Positions 24,136 through 32,293 of a stretch of DNA of 44,323 nucleotides are shown one piece after another. The notes beneath the pieces were generated by a model. The model saw only the letters and a program-made list of their open reading frames with translations. It searched no databases and was not told the origin of the DNA. The stretch is from positions 1 to 44,323 of the forward strand of contig DATLEK010000014.1 of NCBI GenBank assembly GCA_035525365.1, given 5' to 3'. The first letter of the stretch is position 1. Each line of letters begins with the position of its first letter. The DNA is from GCA-2861595 sp035525365. GTDB lineage: Bacteria; Actinomycetota; Acidimicrobiia; Acidimicrobiales; GCA-2861595. A program made the position numbers and the translations under genes.

Positions 24136-24182
24136 GATGGTGGAGGACCCGCCTATACTGAGCGAGAAGGGCGGCGTGAGAG

Positions 24183-24557
24183 GTGGATGTGGCCAAGCTC
24201 CCGATGGGCGAACTCGAAGCGGCAGTTATGCAGGTGCTGTGGGACCGCGGCGGCTGGCTCACGCCCGGCGAGGTGCACGAGGTGCTGGACGCACAGCGGC
24301 CGCTCGCCTACACCACGGCGATGACCATTCTCGTCCGCTTGTGGCAGAAGGGCCGCCTCGAACGCCAGCGGGATGGGCGCTCCTACGCCTACCGCCCGCT
24401 GCAGACTCGAGAGGAGTACGCCGCAAACCGCATGGGTGAGGTGCTCGTGGGCGCGGGCGACCGCCCCGCGGCCCTCAGCCACTTCGTACAACGGTTGAAC
24501 GGAGCCGACCGCGCCCAGCTCCGGCGCATGCTCAAGAGCCAGAGCGAACAGGACTGA
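24183..24557 (+). CDS. BlaI/MecI/CopY-family repressor
   Basis: 124 residues from GTG 24183 (GTG 24189 also possible). The winged helix reads MGELEAAVMQVLWDRGGWLT, TPGEVHEVLDAQRPLAYTTA and MTILVRLWQKGRLERQRDGR, the standard BlaI pattern. The C-terminus is the helical dimerisation part. CopY-type C-terminal CxC copper ligands are absent, so control is likely through cleavage by the M56 protease encoded next, as in BlaR-BlaI. The operator-like 15-mer in its promoter recurs at other copper and thioredoxin genes nearby. Confidence 0.88.
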   Translation: MDVAKLPMGELEAAVMQVLWDRGGWLTPGEVHEVLDAQRPLAYTTAMTILVRLWQKGRLERQRDGRSYAYRPLQTREEYAANRMGEVLVGAGDRPAALSHFVQRLNGADRAQLRRMLKSQSEQD

Positions 24558-24559
24558 GC

Positions 24560-25498
24560 TTGAACCTGGTCCTGTTGGTGAGCGGGTTGGGCCTGCTGGC
24601 CCTGCCCGGGCTCGTCCGTCGCGTGGGCCGGCTTGTAGCGCCCGGGGAGTTTGCGCGGTTGTGCGCCTTCGCCTTGCTGGCCGGGGCTGTGGTCGTGGAG
24701 GTCGCGACGGCCCTCTACGCCGCTCTGACCGTCTTGCGGGCAGCGGGCGTCCCTGTGCTGGCTTCGGTCTGTGAGCGCATGCTCGGGCCGCTCGTCCCCG
24801 GCGGCGCCGCTGCGGGGTGGGCGGCGGCGGTCGTCGCTCTGGCGCTGCCCGTCCTCATGGGCCTCGGCGTGGTCCGGGCCCGAAAGACCTACCGCATCGT
24901 CCACATCGAGCCGTGGCTGGGCGAGCATCACCGCTACGGGACCTACGACCTCGTCGTCATTCCTACCGACGAGCTAATCGCAGTGAGCGTGTACGGCGCG
25001 CCGCCCCAGGTCATCGTCTCCTCCGGGTTGGTGGCCTCCCTGTCGTCCGCCGAGCTGGAAGGAGTGCTACGCCACGAGGCAGCACATCTCGAGCACCGTC
25101 ATCAGCGGCTGCTGCTGCTGGCCACCGCTCTGGAGTCAGGGTTGGGTTTCGTGCCTCTCGTGCGCCGGAGCACCGCCGCTTTGCGCACCGCCGTGGAACG
25201 CTGGGCCGACGAGGAGGCAGCCGGCGGTACCTGCGAACGCCGCCACGCACTACGAGGCGCCCTGCTGGGCATGACCGGCGCCCTCGGCGTCCCGGCCGTG
25301 GCCGCCTTCTCCCCCGTCGAGACCGTGGTGGAGCGTGTGCTGGCGTTGGAGGCGCCGTCGATGCCCGCCACCGGCCTCCACCGCGCTGTGCTGTACCTCC
25401 CCGGGCTTGTCCTCGGTGCCGCCGTGCTCGTGGCGTTGGTCAGCTGGACGGCTGAGGCCCGCATGGTCATGGCCATGGCCAACAGCTGCCCGGTGTAG
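24560..25498 (+). CDS. M56-family membrane metalloprotease (BlaR1-like)
   Basis: 312 residues from TTG 24560, two bases after the BlaI stop. There are about three membrane helices before the protease domain and one at the C-terminus. The zinc motif HEAAH is at 172-176, followed by the helix ERWADEEA that supplies the third ligand. No penicillin-binding sensor domain is attached. It should cleave the BlaI repressor on an unknown membrane signal. Given the neighbours, copper or thiol stress is more likely than beta-lactam; this is inference. Confidence 0.85.
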   Translation: MNLVLLVSGLGLLALPGLVRRVGRLVAPGEFARLCAFALLAGAVVVEVATALYAALTVLRAAGVPVLASVCERMLGPLVPGGAAAGWAAAVVALALPVLMGLGVVRARKTYRIVHIEPWLGEHHRYGTYDLVVIPTDELIAVSVYGAPPQVIVSSGLVASLSSAELEGVLRHEAAHLEHRHQRLLLLATALESGLGFVPLVRRSTAALRTAVERWADEEAAGGTCERRHALRGALLGMTGALGVPAVAAFSPVETVVERVLALEAPSMPATGLHRAVLYLPGLVLGAAVLVALVSWTAEARMVMAMANSCPV

Positions 25499-25519
25499 CA
25501 GACCCCGACGCCGTCGTTT

Positions 25520-25534
25520 TACTACACTGCGTCA
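25520..25534. promoter_or_regulatory. BlaI-type operator candidate, site 4
   Basis: TACTACACTGCGTCA is, read on the minus strand, TGACGCAGTGTAGTA, one base from site 1. It ends four bases before the ccdA start and contains a possible TACACT -10 box, so the ccdA transcript may be nearly leaderless and blocked by the repressor. Confidence 0.6.
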
Positions 25535-25537
25535 GAG

Positions 25538-26266
25538 ATGACGACCCTGCTCCTTCCGTTGGTGGCCGTGGTGGCCGGGACCATCTCTTTCAGCTCGCCG
25601 TGCTGTCTGCCGCTCATCTCCGGGTACCTCTCCTATATCTCTGCCCTGCCGGTCTCCGAGCTCGGGCGGCGCGAGGCGCGGGCGGTGACGCTGCGGGCGG
25701 CGCTGCTCTTCGTGGCCGGGTTCACCGTCGTGTTCACCGCCCTCGGTGTGTCGTTCGCCCTGGTGGGCTCGGCCCTGCTGCGCAACGTGCCCCTCATCGT
25801 GCGGATATCCGGTGTCGGCATGATCGCCATGGGCTTCGCCATGATGGGACTCCTGCGTATCCCGTGGCTCCTGCGGGAGCGGCGCTTCGACCTGGCCCGG
25901 GTCCCCACCGGGCCCCGGTTTGCCTTCTTGTTGGGCATGGCCTTCGCCTTTGGGTGGACGCCGTGCATCGGCCCCGTGCTCGCCACACTGCTGGCTACCG
26001 CCGCCGCCACCCAGACAGCGGCGTGGGGGGCGGTGTTGCTGGTCTTCTACTCGCTCGGCCTCGGCCTCCCCTTCATCGCCCTGGCTCTGGGGTTCCAGCG
26101 GGCCAGGGGGTCGCTCGACTGGCTGCGCCGGCACGGCCGGGGGATAGAGGCGGTGGGTGGGGCCATGATGGTCGGGGTCGGCATCCTGTTCGTCTCCGGC
26201 GCCTGGCGGTCGTTCTTCATCCCCTTGCAGCGCACCTTCGCCCGGTTGGGATGGCCCCCCATTTGA
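25538..26266 (+). CDS. ccdA: CcdA-type thiol-disulfide transporter
   Basis: 242 residues with six membrane helices. The two redox Cys of CcdA are seen in SFSSPCCLPLISGYLSYIS and FGWTPCIGPVLAT. The first motif has an additional Cys (PCC in place of PCV/PCT), which is unusual. It would move reducing equivalents from cytoplasmic thioredoxin across the membrane to the TlpA proteins and lipoprotein encoded nearby. It is the likely hub of the thiol system of this island. Confidence 0.88.
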   Translation: MTTLLLPLVAVVAGTISFSSPCCLPLISGYLSYISALPVSELGRREARAVTLRAALLFVAGFTVVFTALGVSFALVGSALLRNVPLIVRISGVGMIAMGFAMMGLLRIPWLLRERRFDLARVPTGPRFAFLLGMAFAFGWTPCIGPVLATLLATAAATQTAAWGAVLLVFYSLGLGLPFIALALGFQRARGSLDWLRRHGRGIEAVGGAMMVGVGILFVSGAWRSFFIPLQRTFARLGWPPI

Positions 26267-26296
26267 ACCGCGCCCTCATAGGAGCCGGGTGACGGG

Positions 26297-26660
26297 TTGA
26301 GACTGACGACGCCCACGCCGCGCCTCGACAAGGCCGAGGTCGTGACGACCGCAGCCGCGGCGACGGCTTCGACGGTCCTCTACATCCGTCTCGGCGATCC
26401 CTACCTGGCGCGTGGCGTGGTCGGAGACCTCGCTTCGTTCGCCGTGCTCGCCGGGGTGCTGGCGTCCTCGCGTCGCCGGGCCCGCCACGAGGCCGTCGTA
26501 TGCCTGAGCTTCATCGCCCTGGTGCTGGCGATGCGGCCGGACTGGCCGCTCAGGCACCGGCCCCCCCCTGTGGTGGGGAGCGGTTGCCACCGGCCTCGGC
26601 GGCTACCTGATGGTCCGTGGAAGAATTCTCACACCGCGACGGCCCCCGCAACGCCCCTGA
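26297..26660 (+). CDS. Small membrane protein, frameshifted at a C8 tract
   Basis: The frame from TTG 26297 has two hydrophobic segments (VVTTAAAATASTVLYI; GDLASFAVLAGVLAS) and then LSFIALVLAMRPDWPL. At 26561-26568 there is a run of eight C. Dropping one C continues the protein as PLWWGAVATGLGGYLMVRGR and a stop at 26658-26660, which looks natural. As written, the frame instead runs into non-protein-like sequence. Either the tract is miscounted or the gene is phase-variable or broken. I do not recognise the family. It follows ccdA by 30 bases. Confidence 0.5.
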
Positions 26661-26663
26661 GTC

Positions 26664-26846
26664 CTACTTGCGGTCCTTTCCCTTCTTGCCCTTGCCCAAC
26701 TTGGCCTTCTTGCGTCCCTTGTCGGAGGGGCCCTCGGACGTGGACTGGAGGAGCATCAGCCCTGGACCCAGTACCCGCTGGAGGAGGGCGAACCCACCCA
26801 GCGCCACCGCTCCCATCCCCATGACCACCTTCGAACTCCCCCGCAC
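26664..26846 (-). CDS. Small protein: one membrane helix and Lys-rich tail
   Basis: 60 residues from GTG 26846, preceded by GAGGAGGAG. It has one hydrophobic helix (VVMGMGAVALGGFALLQRVL) and ends in GRKKAKLGKGKKGKDRK, a strongly basic tail that would face the cytoplasm and could bind nucleic acid or lipid heads. No family is recognised. It is divergent from the gene at 26924. Confidence 0.55.
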   Translation of the reverse strand: MRGSSKVVMGMGAVALGGFALLQRVLGPGLMLLQSTSEGPSDKGRKKAKLGKGKKGKDRK

Positions 26847-26882
26847 GTGCTCCTCCTCTTGTATGGGCCGACCCGCTTCGTA

Positions 26883-26897
26883 CGACAGCCTATAGTT
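26883..26897. promoter_or_regulatory. Weak BlaI-type operator candidate, site 6
   Basis: CGACAGCCTATAGTT matches site 1 at nine of fifteen bases and sits between two divergent genes of the island. Tentative. Confidence 0.3.
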
Positions 26898-26923
26898 TGT
26901 CACCGGCACTCGTCGGTTTCCCC

Positions 26924-27763
26924 ATGTCCCACCCCCTGACCACCTCGCCGCCCGATTCGCCGATCCTCCCCGACGTCGCCGGCGCCGGGACCCCTGCGAC
27001 CTGGGGCTGGCGATTCCCCGCCTGGCGCGACGTGTTCTGGACCGGGATGACCCTGGCCGGGGTGGGCACCATCGTGGCCCTCGCCGGCGCCAGAAGAGCC
27101 AGGAGAACAACGGCGGCCGACCGCACCGGTCCGGCGCGGGGGAGCGTCGGGCCCAGATGGCATTCGCAGCGTCTCCGGTACCGCCTCGGCGCCACCGTCA
27201 CCCCGACGGCCTTCTCCGACACCCTGTCGGCGGTCCGTCCGCGGCCCGCGCCTCGGGTCGTCCCCTTCGTCGTGGTCAAACGAAGGAACACCCGCCTAGG
27301 GCGTACCTACGGGCATTGGTGGATCGAGCTCGACGGGGCCGAAAGCTACGGGTGGTGGCCCCGACGGTGCCCGGTCACCCTGTGGGACTTCGTCCTCGGG
27401 ACAGCAGGGACGCTGAACGGTAGGGGAGGGTCGTGCTACGGCGGCGGGCTGACGCTCGACCCCCACCATCTCGACCCGGCCGACCACCAATTTCATCCCA
27501 CCCTCGTCACCCGAAAGAGCGATCGCCGGCTCCGAGCCGACATCCGTGCCTTTGCCCACGCCTACCGGGGCGGATGGCGGTGGTCCATCAAGCCGACTCC
27601 GAACTGCCGCTCGTTCCAGCTGAGCCTGCTGGAGGCGGTGGGCCTGGAGGAGGGCAGCGAGAACCTCCATACCCGCGGCCGAGGCTGCCCGCTCCTCTAC
27701 CCCTTCCGCCTGCTGCGCGACGCCCGCTGCTCCGGCGGCGCCGTAGCGACGCCGATTCTGTAA
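26924..27763 (+). CDS. Uncharacterised protein with one membrane helix
   Basis: 279 residues from ATG 26924. A helix at about residues 38-56 (FWTGMTLAGVGTIVALAGA) anchors the protein. The C-terminal domain contains YGHWWIELDGAESYGWWPRR, LDPHHLDPADHQFHPTLVT and a Cys-containing PNCRSFQLSLLEAVGL. The GHWW...ESYGWWP pattern recurs in actinobacterial proteins of unknown function. The His/Cys content would suit a Cys-His hydrolase or a metal site, but I cannot assign one. Its promoter may carry a BlaI-type element. Confidence 0.55.
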   Translation: MSHPLTTSPPDSPILPDVAGAGTPATWGWRFPAWRDVFWTGMTLAGVGTIVALAGARRARRTTAADRTGPARGSVGPRWHSQRLRYRLGATVTPTAFSDTLSAVRPRPAPRVVPFVVVKRRNTRLGRTYGHWWIELDGAESYGWWPRRCPVTLWDFVLGTAGTLNGRGGSCYGGGLTLDPHHLDPADHQFHPTLVTRKSDRRLRADIRAFAHAYRGGWRWSIKPTPNCRSFQLSLLEAVGLEEGSENLHTRGRGCPLLYPFRLLRDARCSGGAVATPIL

Positions 27764-27889
27764 CAGTCGCCGGCGAGGGGCATGCCGACTGGCACACCGG
27801 GCCCCGATTTCGGCGTTCCTGCGCTCTCTCAAGGTCGCAGTGTGTTCGGTTCGTGGATCGAATCGCCCAGCGGGGCGTCGCCGGCAGCC

Positions 27890-29005
27890 CTATGCGGGTT
27901 TGGGGCTTATCTCGGCCTTACCCAAGGTGGGGAGTCGGCTGACCAGGGCCTGGGCGTCGCGGTCGACGCCGTCGGCGATGGAGGAGTTCAGCCGGGTCTG
28001 CCATGGAAGCCCCATCCACGACAGGCCGGGGACGGGAGAGGCGCCGCCTTGGTGGCGGGGGGCGCCGTCGGCGTCGAGTGCGCCGGGCACTCTTAGCCAG
28101 GGATAGCTCGGACGAAAGCCGGTGCACCACAGCACCGTGCTCGGGGTCAGCTGGGTCCCGTCGGCCAGGGTCAGGGTGCGGTCGCGGCCAGCGACGACTG
28201 GGGAGAGGAGCAGCCGGACCGTTCCGTCGTCCACGAGGTGGGCGAGCTGGCGTCCGATGATGGCGTCGCCCCGCCGGCGGACGTAGCGGCCGACCGAGGA
28301 GTCCGAGCGGGCGTTGAGGATGCCGGTGGCGTAGATCCACCAGTACAGGCTGATCCCGAGGATCTCCTCCGGCAGGTACCAGAGCGGTTGCGGGGCGGCG
28401 ACGGTGACCCGGTGCGAGGCCGCCAGCTCGACGGCCAGCTGGGCGGCGCTGTTCCCGCCGCCCACGACCAGGACGTCGCCGGTGGGGATGTCGGCGGGCC
28501 GCTTGTACTCCGCGGAGTGGAGCTGGTGCACCTCGGCGTCGAGGCCGTCGGCGGCGGCAGGCAGGGCCGGTCGGGAGAACGGGCCGGTGGCGACCACGAC
28601 GTGACGGGCGCCGATGGTGCCGCGGCTCGTGCGGGCGACAAAGCCCCCGCTTTCGGCGGGCTCGACCGCCTCGAGGCGGGTGTCAAGCTGAACAGGCAGG
28701 TCGAAGCGGCGGGCGTACTCGGCGAGGTAGGCCTGCATCTCGGTCTTGGTCGGATACCGGGCTTTTCCCTTCGGGAACCGCAGCCCGGGCAGAGCGCTGA
28801 ACCGTCGGGGCGTGAACAGCGTCAGGCTGTCCCACCGGTCGCACCAGCTCTGCCCGGGCTGGGGTGCGGCGTCGACGATCAAGAACTCCGAGGTCCGCCG
28901 AGACAGCCAGTAACCGGTGCCGAGGCCGGCCTGGCCGGCCCCCACGATCAGCACGTCGACGGCGCGCTGCTGTTGCGTCTCCGGGACAGAAATCTCGGCC
29001 GTCAT
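27890..29005 (-). CDS. FAD/NAD(P)-dependent monooxygenase-like oxidoreductase (CzcO/YpdA-like)
   Basis: 371 residues from ATG 29005. Two Rossmann motifs are present: VDVLIVGAGQAGLGTGYWL for FAD and DVLVVGGGNSAAQLAVEL for NAD(P). The segment FSRPALPAAADGL and a C-terminal TVLWCTGFRPSYPWL are as in flavin-containing monooxygenase-like proteins near metal genes. It may reduce a small thiol or oxidise a soft substrate; the substrate is unknown. A strong hairpin separates it from the DUF2933-like gene upstream. Confidence 0.8.
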   Translation of the reverse strand: MTAEISVPETQQQRAVDVLIVGAGQAGLGTGYWLSRRTSEFLIVDAAPQPGQSWCDRWDSLTLFTPRRFSALPGLRFPKGKARYPTKTEMQAYLAEYARRFDLPVQLDTRLEAVEPAESGGFVARTSRGTIGARHVVVATGPFSRPALPAAADGLDAEVHQLHSAEYKRPADIPTGDVLVVGGGNSAAQLAVELAASHRVTVAAPQPLWYLPEEILGISLYWWIYATGILNARSDSSVGRYVRRRGDAIIGRQLAHLVDDGTVRLLLSPVVAGRDRTLTLADGTQLTPSTVLWCTGFRPSYPWLRVPGALDADGAPRHQGGASPVPGLSWMGLPWQTRLNSSIADGVDRDAQALVSRLPTLGKAEISPKPA

Positions 29006-29054
29006 GCCGGCACTGAGGAGGGGAGTGGTGCGTGCTTTGCGTATCCCCGTCTTC

Positions 29055-29078
29055 GGGGGGCCGTCGGGCCGGCCCCCC
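29055..29078 (-). terminator. Strong GC hairpin after the DUF2933-like gene
   Basis: Arms GGGGGGCCG and CGGCCCCCC pair perfectly (9 bp) around a six-base loop, about 45 bases beyond the stop of the leftward gene at 29121. No T-tract follows, as is common in GC-rich actinobacteria. Confidence 0.5.
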
Positions 29079-29120
29079 AAAGGCGTTGACGCGTCCGGCG
29101 TGCCGGTGCGGTGCCCTTGG

Positions 29121-29441
29121 TCATGTGACGTGTTCGTGATCGGTTGGGCTGGGTTCCTGCACACCGCTCCGCTCGGCTCGCAGTTGGTCGATCTCTGCTT
29201 GGAGACGGGCCACTTCATTCGGGGTGGCGGCGGTGCTGGACTCGCTGTCGGTGCCGTTCGACGCCGTGTCGCAGCGGCTGCCACCGGACATCGCCCGCAT
29301 CATCACGACCATCGACAGGGGGCAGGCGGCGATGATGAGCACGGGCAGCGCTGCGCCGATGAGATTCGGCGAGAATGCGAACACCGCGAGTCCGGCCGCA
29401 GTGAGCCCGGCGGCGACCTTCCAGTTGAAGCACATCTTCAT
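29121..29441 (-). CDS. DUF2933-like small membrane protein
   Basis: 106 residues from ATG 29441, behind GAGGAGAAACCC. The beginning MKMCFNWKVAAGLTAAGLAV is typical of DUF2933 proteins of copper loci. A second helix ends in ACPLSMVVMMRAMSGG, with Cys and several Met. The tail has a short coiled coil (NEVARLQAEIDQLRAE). A CsoR-type palindrome stands 80 bases upstream, so copper probably induces it. It likely binds Cu(I) at the membrane. Confidence 0.75.
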   Translation of the reverse strand: MKMCFNWKVAAGLTAAGLAVFAFSPNLIGAALPVLIIAACPLSMVVMMRAMSGGSRCDTASNGTDSESSTAATPNEVARLQAEIDQLRAERSGVQEPSPTDHEHVT

Positions 29442-29521
29442 GGGTTTCTCCTCGTTGTCATGGTCCGCCCTTGAGGCCGGCACCTCCAGGTCGGGGAGGT
29501 GCATCGTCACCACCAGTCTAC

Positions 29522-29539
29522 CCACCCCAGGTGGGGTGG
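29522..29539. promoter_or_regulatory. Second CsoR-type operator
   Basis: CCACCCCAGGTGGGGTGG has perfect 7-bp arms around AGGT and resembles the csoR-copA site (CCCCAC...GTGGGG core). It lies upstream of the DUF2933-like gene on the minus strand. Confidence 0.65.
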
Positions 29540-29739
29540 AAACTCTGCCACCCCCGATGCTCTCGATTTCATGCGATTCGCTGCCGCCGAGCCGGCCAGG
29601 CGTTCCCAGCAGCCGGGACGAGGCCCCGTGGCGAACACCACCCGCATTCGGTGTTCAGAGCAGGTCCGGTGTAGGAGGAATGGCTGCCCACAGCCCGATC
29701 ACGAGACCGAGGGCAGGGAGGGTCGCCGCACCGCCGCTC

Positions 29740-29996
29740 TCACCTCGTGGCCCAAGCCAGGCCGAACATGGCGAGGGTGCCGCCACCCCACTGGGAGATG
29801 ACGTGGTGGCGGTCGAAGGGCAGGAACTGCAGACCCGTGACGGCACCGACGGCGCCGGCAAGAACAACGCAACGCCCAGGATGCCCATCGCCCACCCGAT
29901 GCGCTTCCTGGCGCGGGCGCCCCGGGAGAGCTGAGCGCGATGCTCGGCCCTCATCTCGGCACGCAGCCGGCGGTCGAGCTCGGTGGAACGGTTCAT
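29740..29996 (-). CDS. Small membrane protein coupled to a CcdA-like gene (frameshifted)
   Basis: ATG 29996 overlaps the stop of the upstream CcdA-like gene. It begins MNRSTELDRRLRAEMRAEHR and reaches a hydrophobic stretch WAMGILGVALF. Near 29870 the frame must shift to give AGAVGAVTGLQFLPFDRHHV and TLAMFGLAWATR with a stop at 29740-29742, which is clearly more protein-like than the unshifted frame. Length would be about 85 residues with two membrane helices. Unknown family. Confidence 0.5.
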
Positions 29997-30541
29997 CAGA
30001 GCAGGAGCCCGCTGCCCGGTTCGCCGGGGAGCTTGGTGGTGACGTCGCCGCTGGCGATGCGGAACACGTAGTAGGCGGCGGCGGCGAGGAACAGCACGCC
30101 CACGACGAGGTCCAGGCGCCGCCAGGGCACTGCGGCGGTCCCCGTTGGCAGGAGGCGGGCGCCGATGACGGCGGTGGCCACGAGGACGGTGGCGCGGCCC
30201 ACCACGAAGGCGCCGAGGATGACGAGGGCGTACAGGGGGCCGGCGACGATGGCGGCAGCCGCGCCGATTCCGATGGCGATCGGCCCGCACGCCGGGCAGC
30301 CGGTCACCGCGAAGACCACGCCGTAGGCCAGCGCCGGCAGGGGGCGGGGCGGGATGGAGCGGGCCCGGTCGCACAGCGTGGCCCGTCGGAGCAGGAGCCG
30401 CAGGCCGAGGCCCCCAAGGAGGGTGGCGGCGAGGACGTGCAGGACGATCGCGGCGCGAGCGAAGAAGGTCGTGACCTCGACGAAGACGTAGCCCAGTAGC
30501 CCGATGACGCCGTCCATGCCGACCACGAACGCCACGATCAC
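29996..30541 (-). CDS. CcdA/DsbD-like membrane protein
   Basis: 181 residues with about five membrane helices. The motif VTGCPACGPIAIGIG is like the second cysteine motif of CcdA-type transporters. The first motif (SPC near the N-terminus) is missing, and the N-terminus is short, so it may be an N-terminally truncated or a half-size variant. It would handle thiol electrons or copper. Divergent from the CopD gene. Confidence 0.6.
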   Translation of the reverse strand: MIVAFVVGMDGVIGLLGYVFVEVTTFFARAAIVLHVLAATLLGGLGLRLLLRRATLCDRARSIPPRPLPALAYGVVFAVTGCPACGPIAIGIGAAAAIVAGPLYALVILGAFVVGRATVLVATAVIGARLLPTGTAAVPWRRLDLVVGVLFLAAAAYYVFRIASGDVTTKLPGEPGSGLLL

Positions 30542-30622
30542 CGGGATGGCCTTGGTGAGGGGAAGGCCAGCCCCGTCGCCTCCGAGGGTTGGCTGGGCCT
30601 TGCCGGGCGATGGGCCGTCCTG

Positions 30623-32266
30623 GTGGGCCTGGCCCTGTGGGTGGGCGTCGTCGGCCTGTTCTCCGTGGCCCGCCGAGCCGGAGTGGACGCCGCGAAACTG
30701 CTTCGTGTCGGGCGGTTCGCTCCGGGGTTGGCTCTGGCCGGGACTGTCGCCTCGGTGGTCTCGTTGGCCCTCGTCACATCCGGCTCGGTTCGCGACATCG
30801 GACAGGTTCTTTCCGGGGGTGAGTCCGGCCAGCTACGCGCCATGGAGGCGGTGGTGGCGCTCGTCGGCGTGATCGTGCCGGCACGGCTGCGAGAGGTACA
30901 TGCTCCCCTCGTTGCCCTCGCGGTGGTGGCCGAGGCCGCCTCGGGTCATGCCGCCGCCTCCGCGGCGCCGGGGCTCGCCACCGTGTCCTTCGCCATCCAC
31001 CTGGGCGCCGTCGGCGTGTGGGTGTTCGCCATCGTGGCCGCCCTGCTCGCTCCAAGCGCCCGTCGACTCCTGCGGGCCCTGTGGCCCCACGCCGTGGGCG
31101 CTGCTGTGGTCGTCGCCCTCACCGGTGCGCTCAACGCCACCCTGGAGCTCTCCGGCCCCCGCGACCTGATCTCGACGGGCTACGGCCGAACCGTGCTGGC
31201 CAAGGTCGGCCTCATCATCGCCATGGCGGCGCTGGGCCTGTGCCACCAACTGCGACACCGCCGGGCCTCGGTTCCGGAGGTTGCCCTCCGGCGACCCCTC
31301 CGGCTCGAGCTGGTCGCCGCCGGCCTGGCCCTCGTCGCGGCCACCGCCCTGGTGGGCTTCCCCAATCCGCCTCGAGAGGCGGAGGCGACCGCCCGGGCCG
31401 CCGGCACCGACCCCGTCCTCGCCGACCTGGCTTCCCACGATGCCTTGTCGCTCGCCGAGGCGTCGGGTTCGTTCGTGGTCGGTCTCACCGTGCTGCCGCC
31501 CCGCCCCGGCCCCGTGGAACTGCGGGTGCACGTCGTCGGAGTGGATGCCGGCGAGGCCCTGACCAATGCCGTCGTGCACCTGTCCGGCCCCGGCGCGGAT
31601 GGCGACGGCGCGTCGGCGGTCGGGCTGAAACCGTGCGGGGCCGGCTGCTTCCGCGGCCGTACGCGGGTGGAGCGGGCGGGAACGTGGTCGTTCGCCTTCT
31701 CGGCCTCATCGACTCGCGGGCCGGTCGAGGCGCGCTTCGCGGCGCCGCTGCCGGCGCCCGACGGCACCAGCACCCTCGAGGATGCGATGGCGGCGCTGGG
31801 GCGGCTTCGCTCGATGGCGATGCGCGAGGAGATCAGAGGCGCGTCGGCGGGGCCGGTGACGATCGTCCGGTACCGCTTCTCGGCTCCCGACGCCTTCGAG
31901 TTTCGTGTCCGTGACGGGCACCAGCTCGTCATCGACAACCGCCGCTACGACCGATCGGCGCCGGGGAAGCCGTGGGAAACGGGGGCGTGGCCGGGAGTTC
32001 CCTTCCGCTGGCCACGCGGCTACTACCAGACCGTGTGGGATGACCGCGTCGCCGTCCGCATCCTGGGCACCGAGAACGTTGACGGGATGCGTACCACCGT
32101 CATCAGCTTCGTCCGACCGGAGCTGCCGGCCTGGTTCCGGCTGTGGGTCGGCGACGACGGGCTCGTCCGCAGGGAGGAGATGCGAGCCGAGGGCCATCTC
32201 ATGTCGCGTACCTACAACGAGTTCAATGAATCACCGATGCTCGCGCCGCCGGCCGATGGACCTTGA
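30623..32266 (+). CDS. CopD-type copper resistance membrane protein with outer domain
   Basis: 547 residues. Eight or so membrane helices occupy the first 250 residues, including the CopD pattern HAAASAAPGLATVSFAIHLG and AVGVWVFAIVAALL, with His residues for copper. Then a beta-rich domain (about 270-390; HVVGVDAGEALTNAVVHLSG, LKPCGAGCFRGRTRV) resembling FixH/CopC-like domains, and a C-terminal domain (about 390-540) like envelope carrier proteins. The frame is open upstream of GTG 30623 without a better start, so the N-terminus may be truncated. Likely role: copper uptake or partition at the membrane. Confidence 0.75.
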   Translation: MGLALWVGVVGLFSVARRAGVDAAKLLRVGRFAPGLALAGTVASVVSLALVTSGSVRDIGQVLSGGESGQLRAMEAVVALVGVIVPARLREVHAPLVALAVVAEAASGHAAASAAPGLATVSFAIHLGAVGVWVFAIVAALLAPSARRLLRALWPHAVGAAVVVALTGALNATLELSGPRDLISTGYGRTVLAKVGLIIAMAALGLCHQLRHRRASVPEVALRRPLRLELVAAGLALVAATALVGFPNPPREAEATARAAGTDPVLADLASHDALSLAEASGSFVVGLTVLPPRPGPVELRVHVVGVDAGEALTNAVVHLSGPGADGDGASAVGLKPCGAGCFRGRTRVERAGTWSFAFSASSTRGPVEARFAAPLPAPDGTSTLEDAMAALGRLRSMAMREEIRGASAGPVTIVRYRFSAPDAFEFRVRDGHQLVIDNRRYDRSAPGKPWETGAWPGVPFRWPRGYYQTVWDDRVAVRILGTENVDGMRTTVISFVRPELPAWFRLWVGDDGLVRREEMRAEGHLMSRTYNEFNESPMLAPPADGP

Positions 32267-32293
32267 TGTCGAAGGACATGGTGCCTCAGGTGT

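Noticed and set aside
24560..25498. M56 protein considered as a beta-lactam sensor BlaR1
   Set aside because: It has no C-terminal penicillin-binding domain and the neighbours are copper and thiol genes, so beta-lactam sensing is unlikely.
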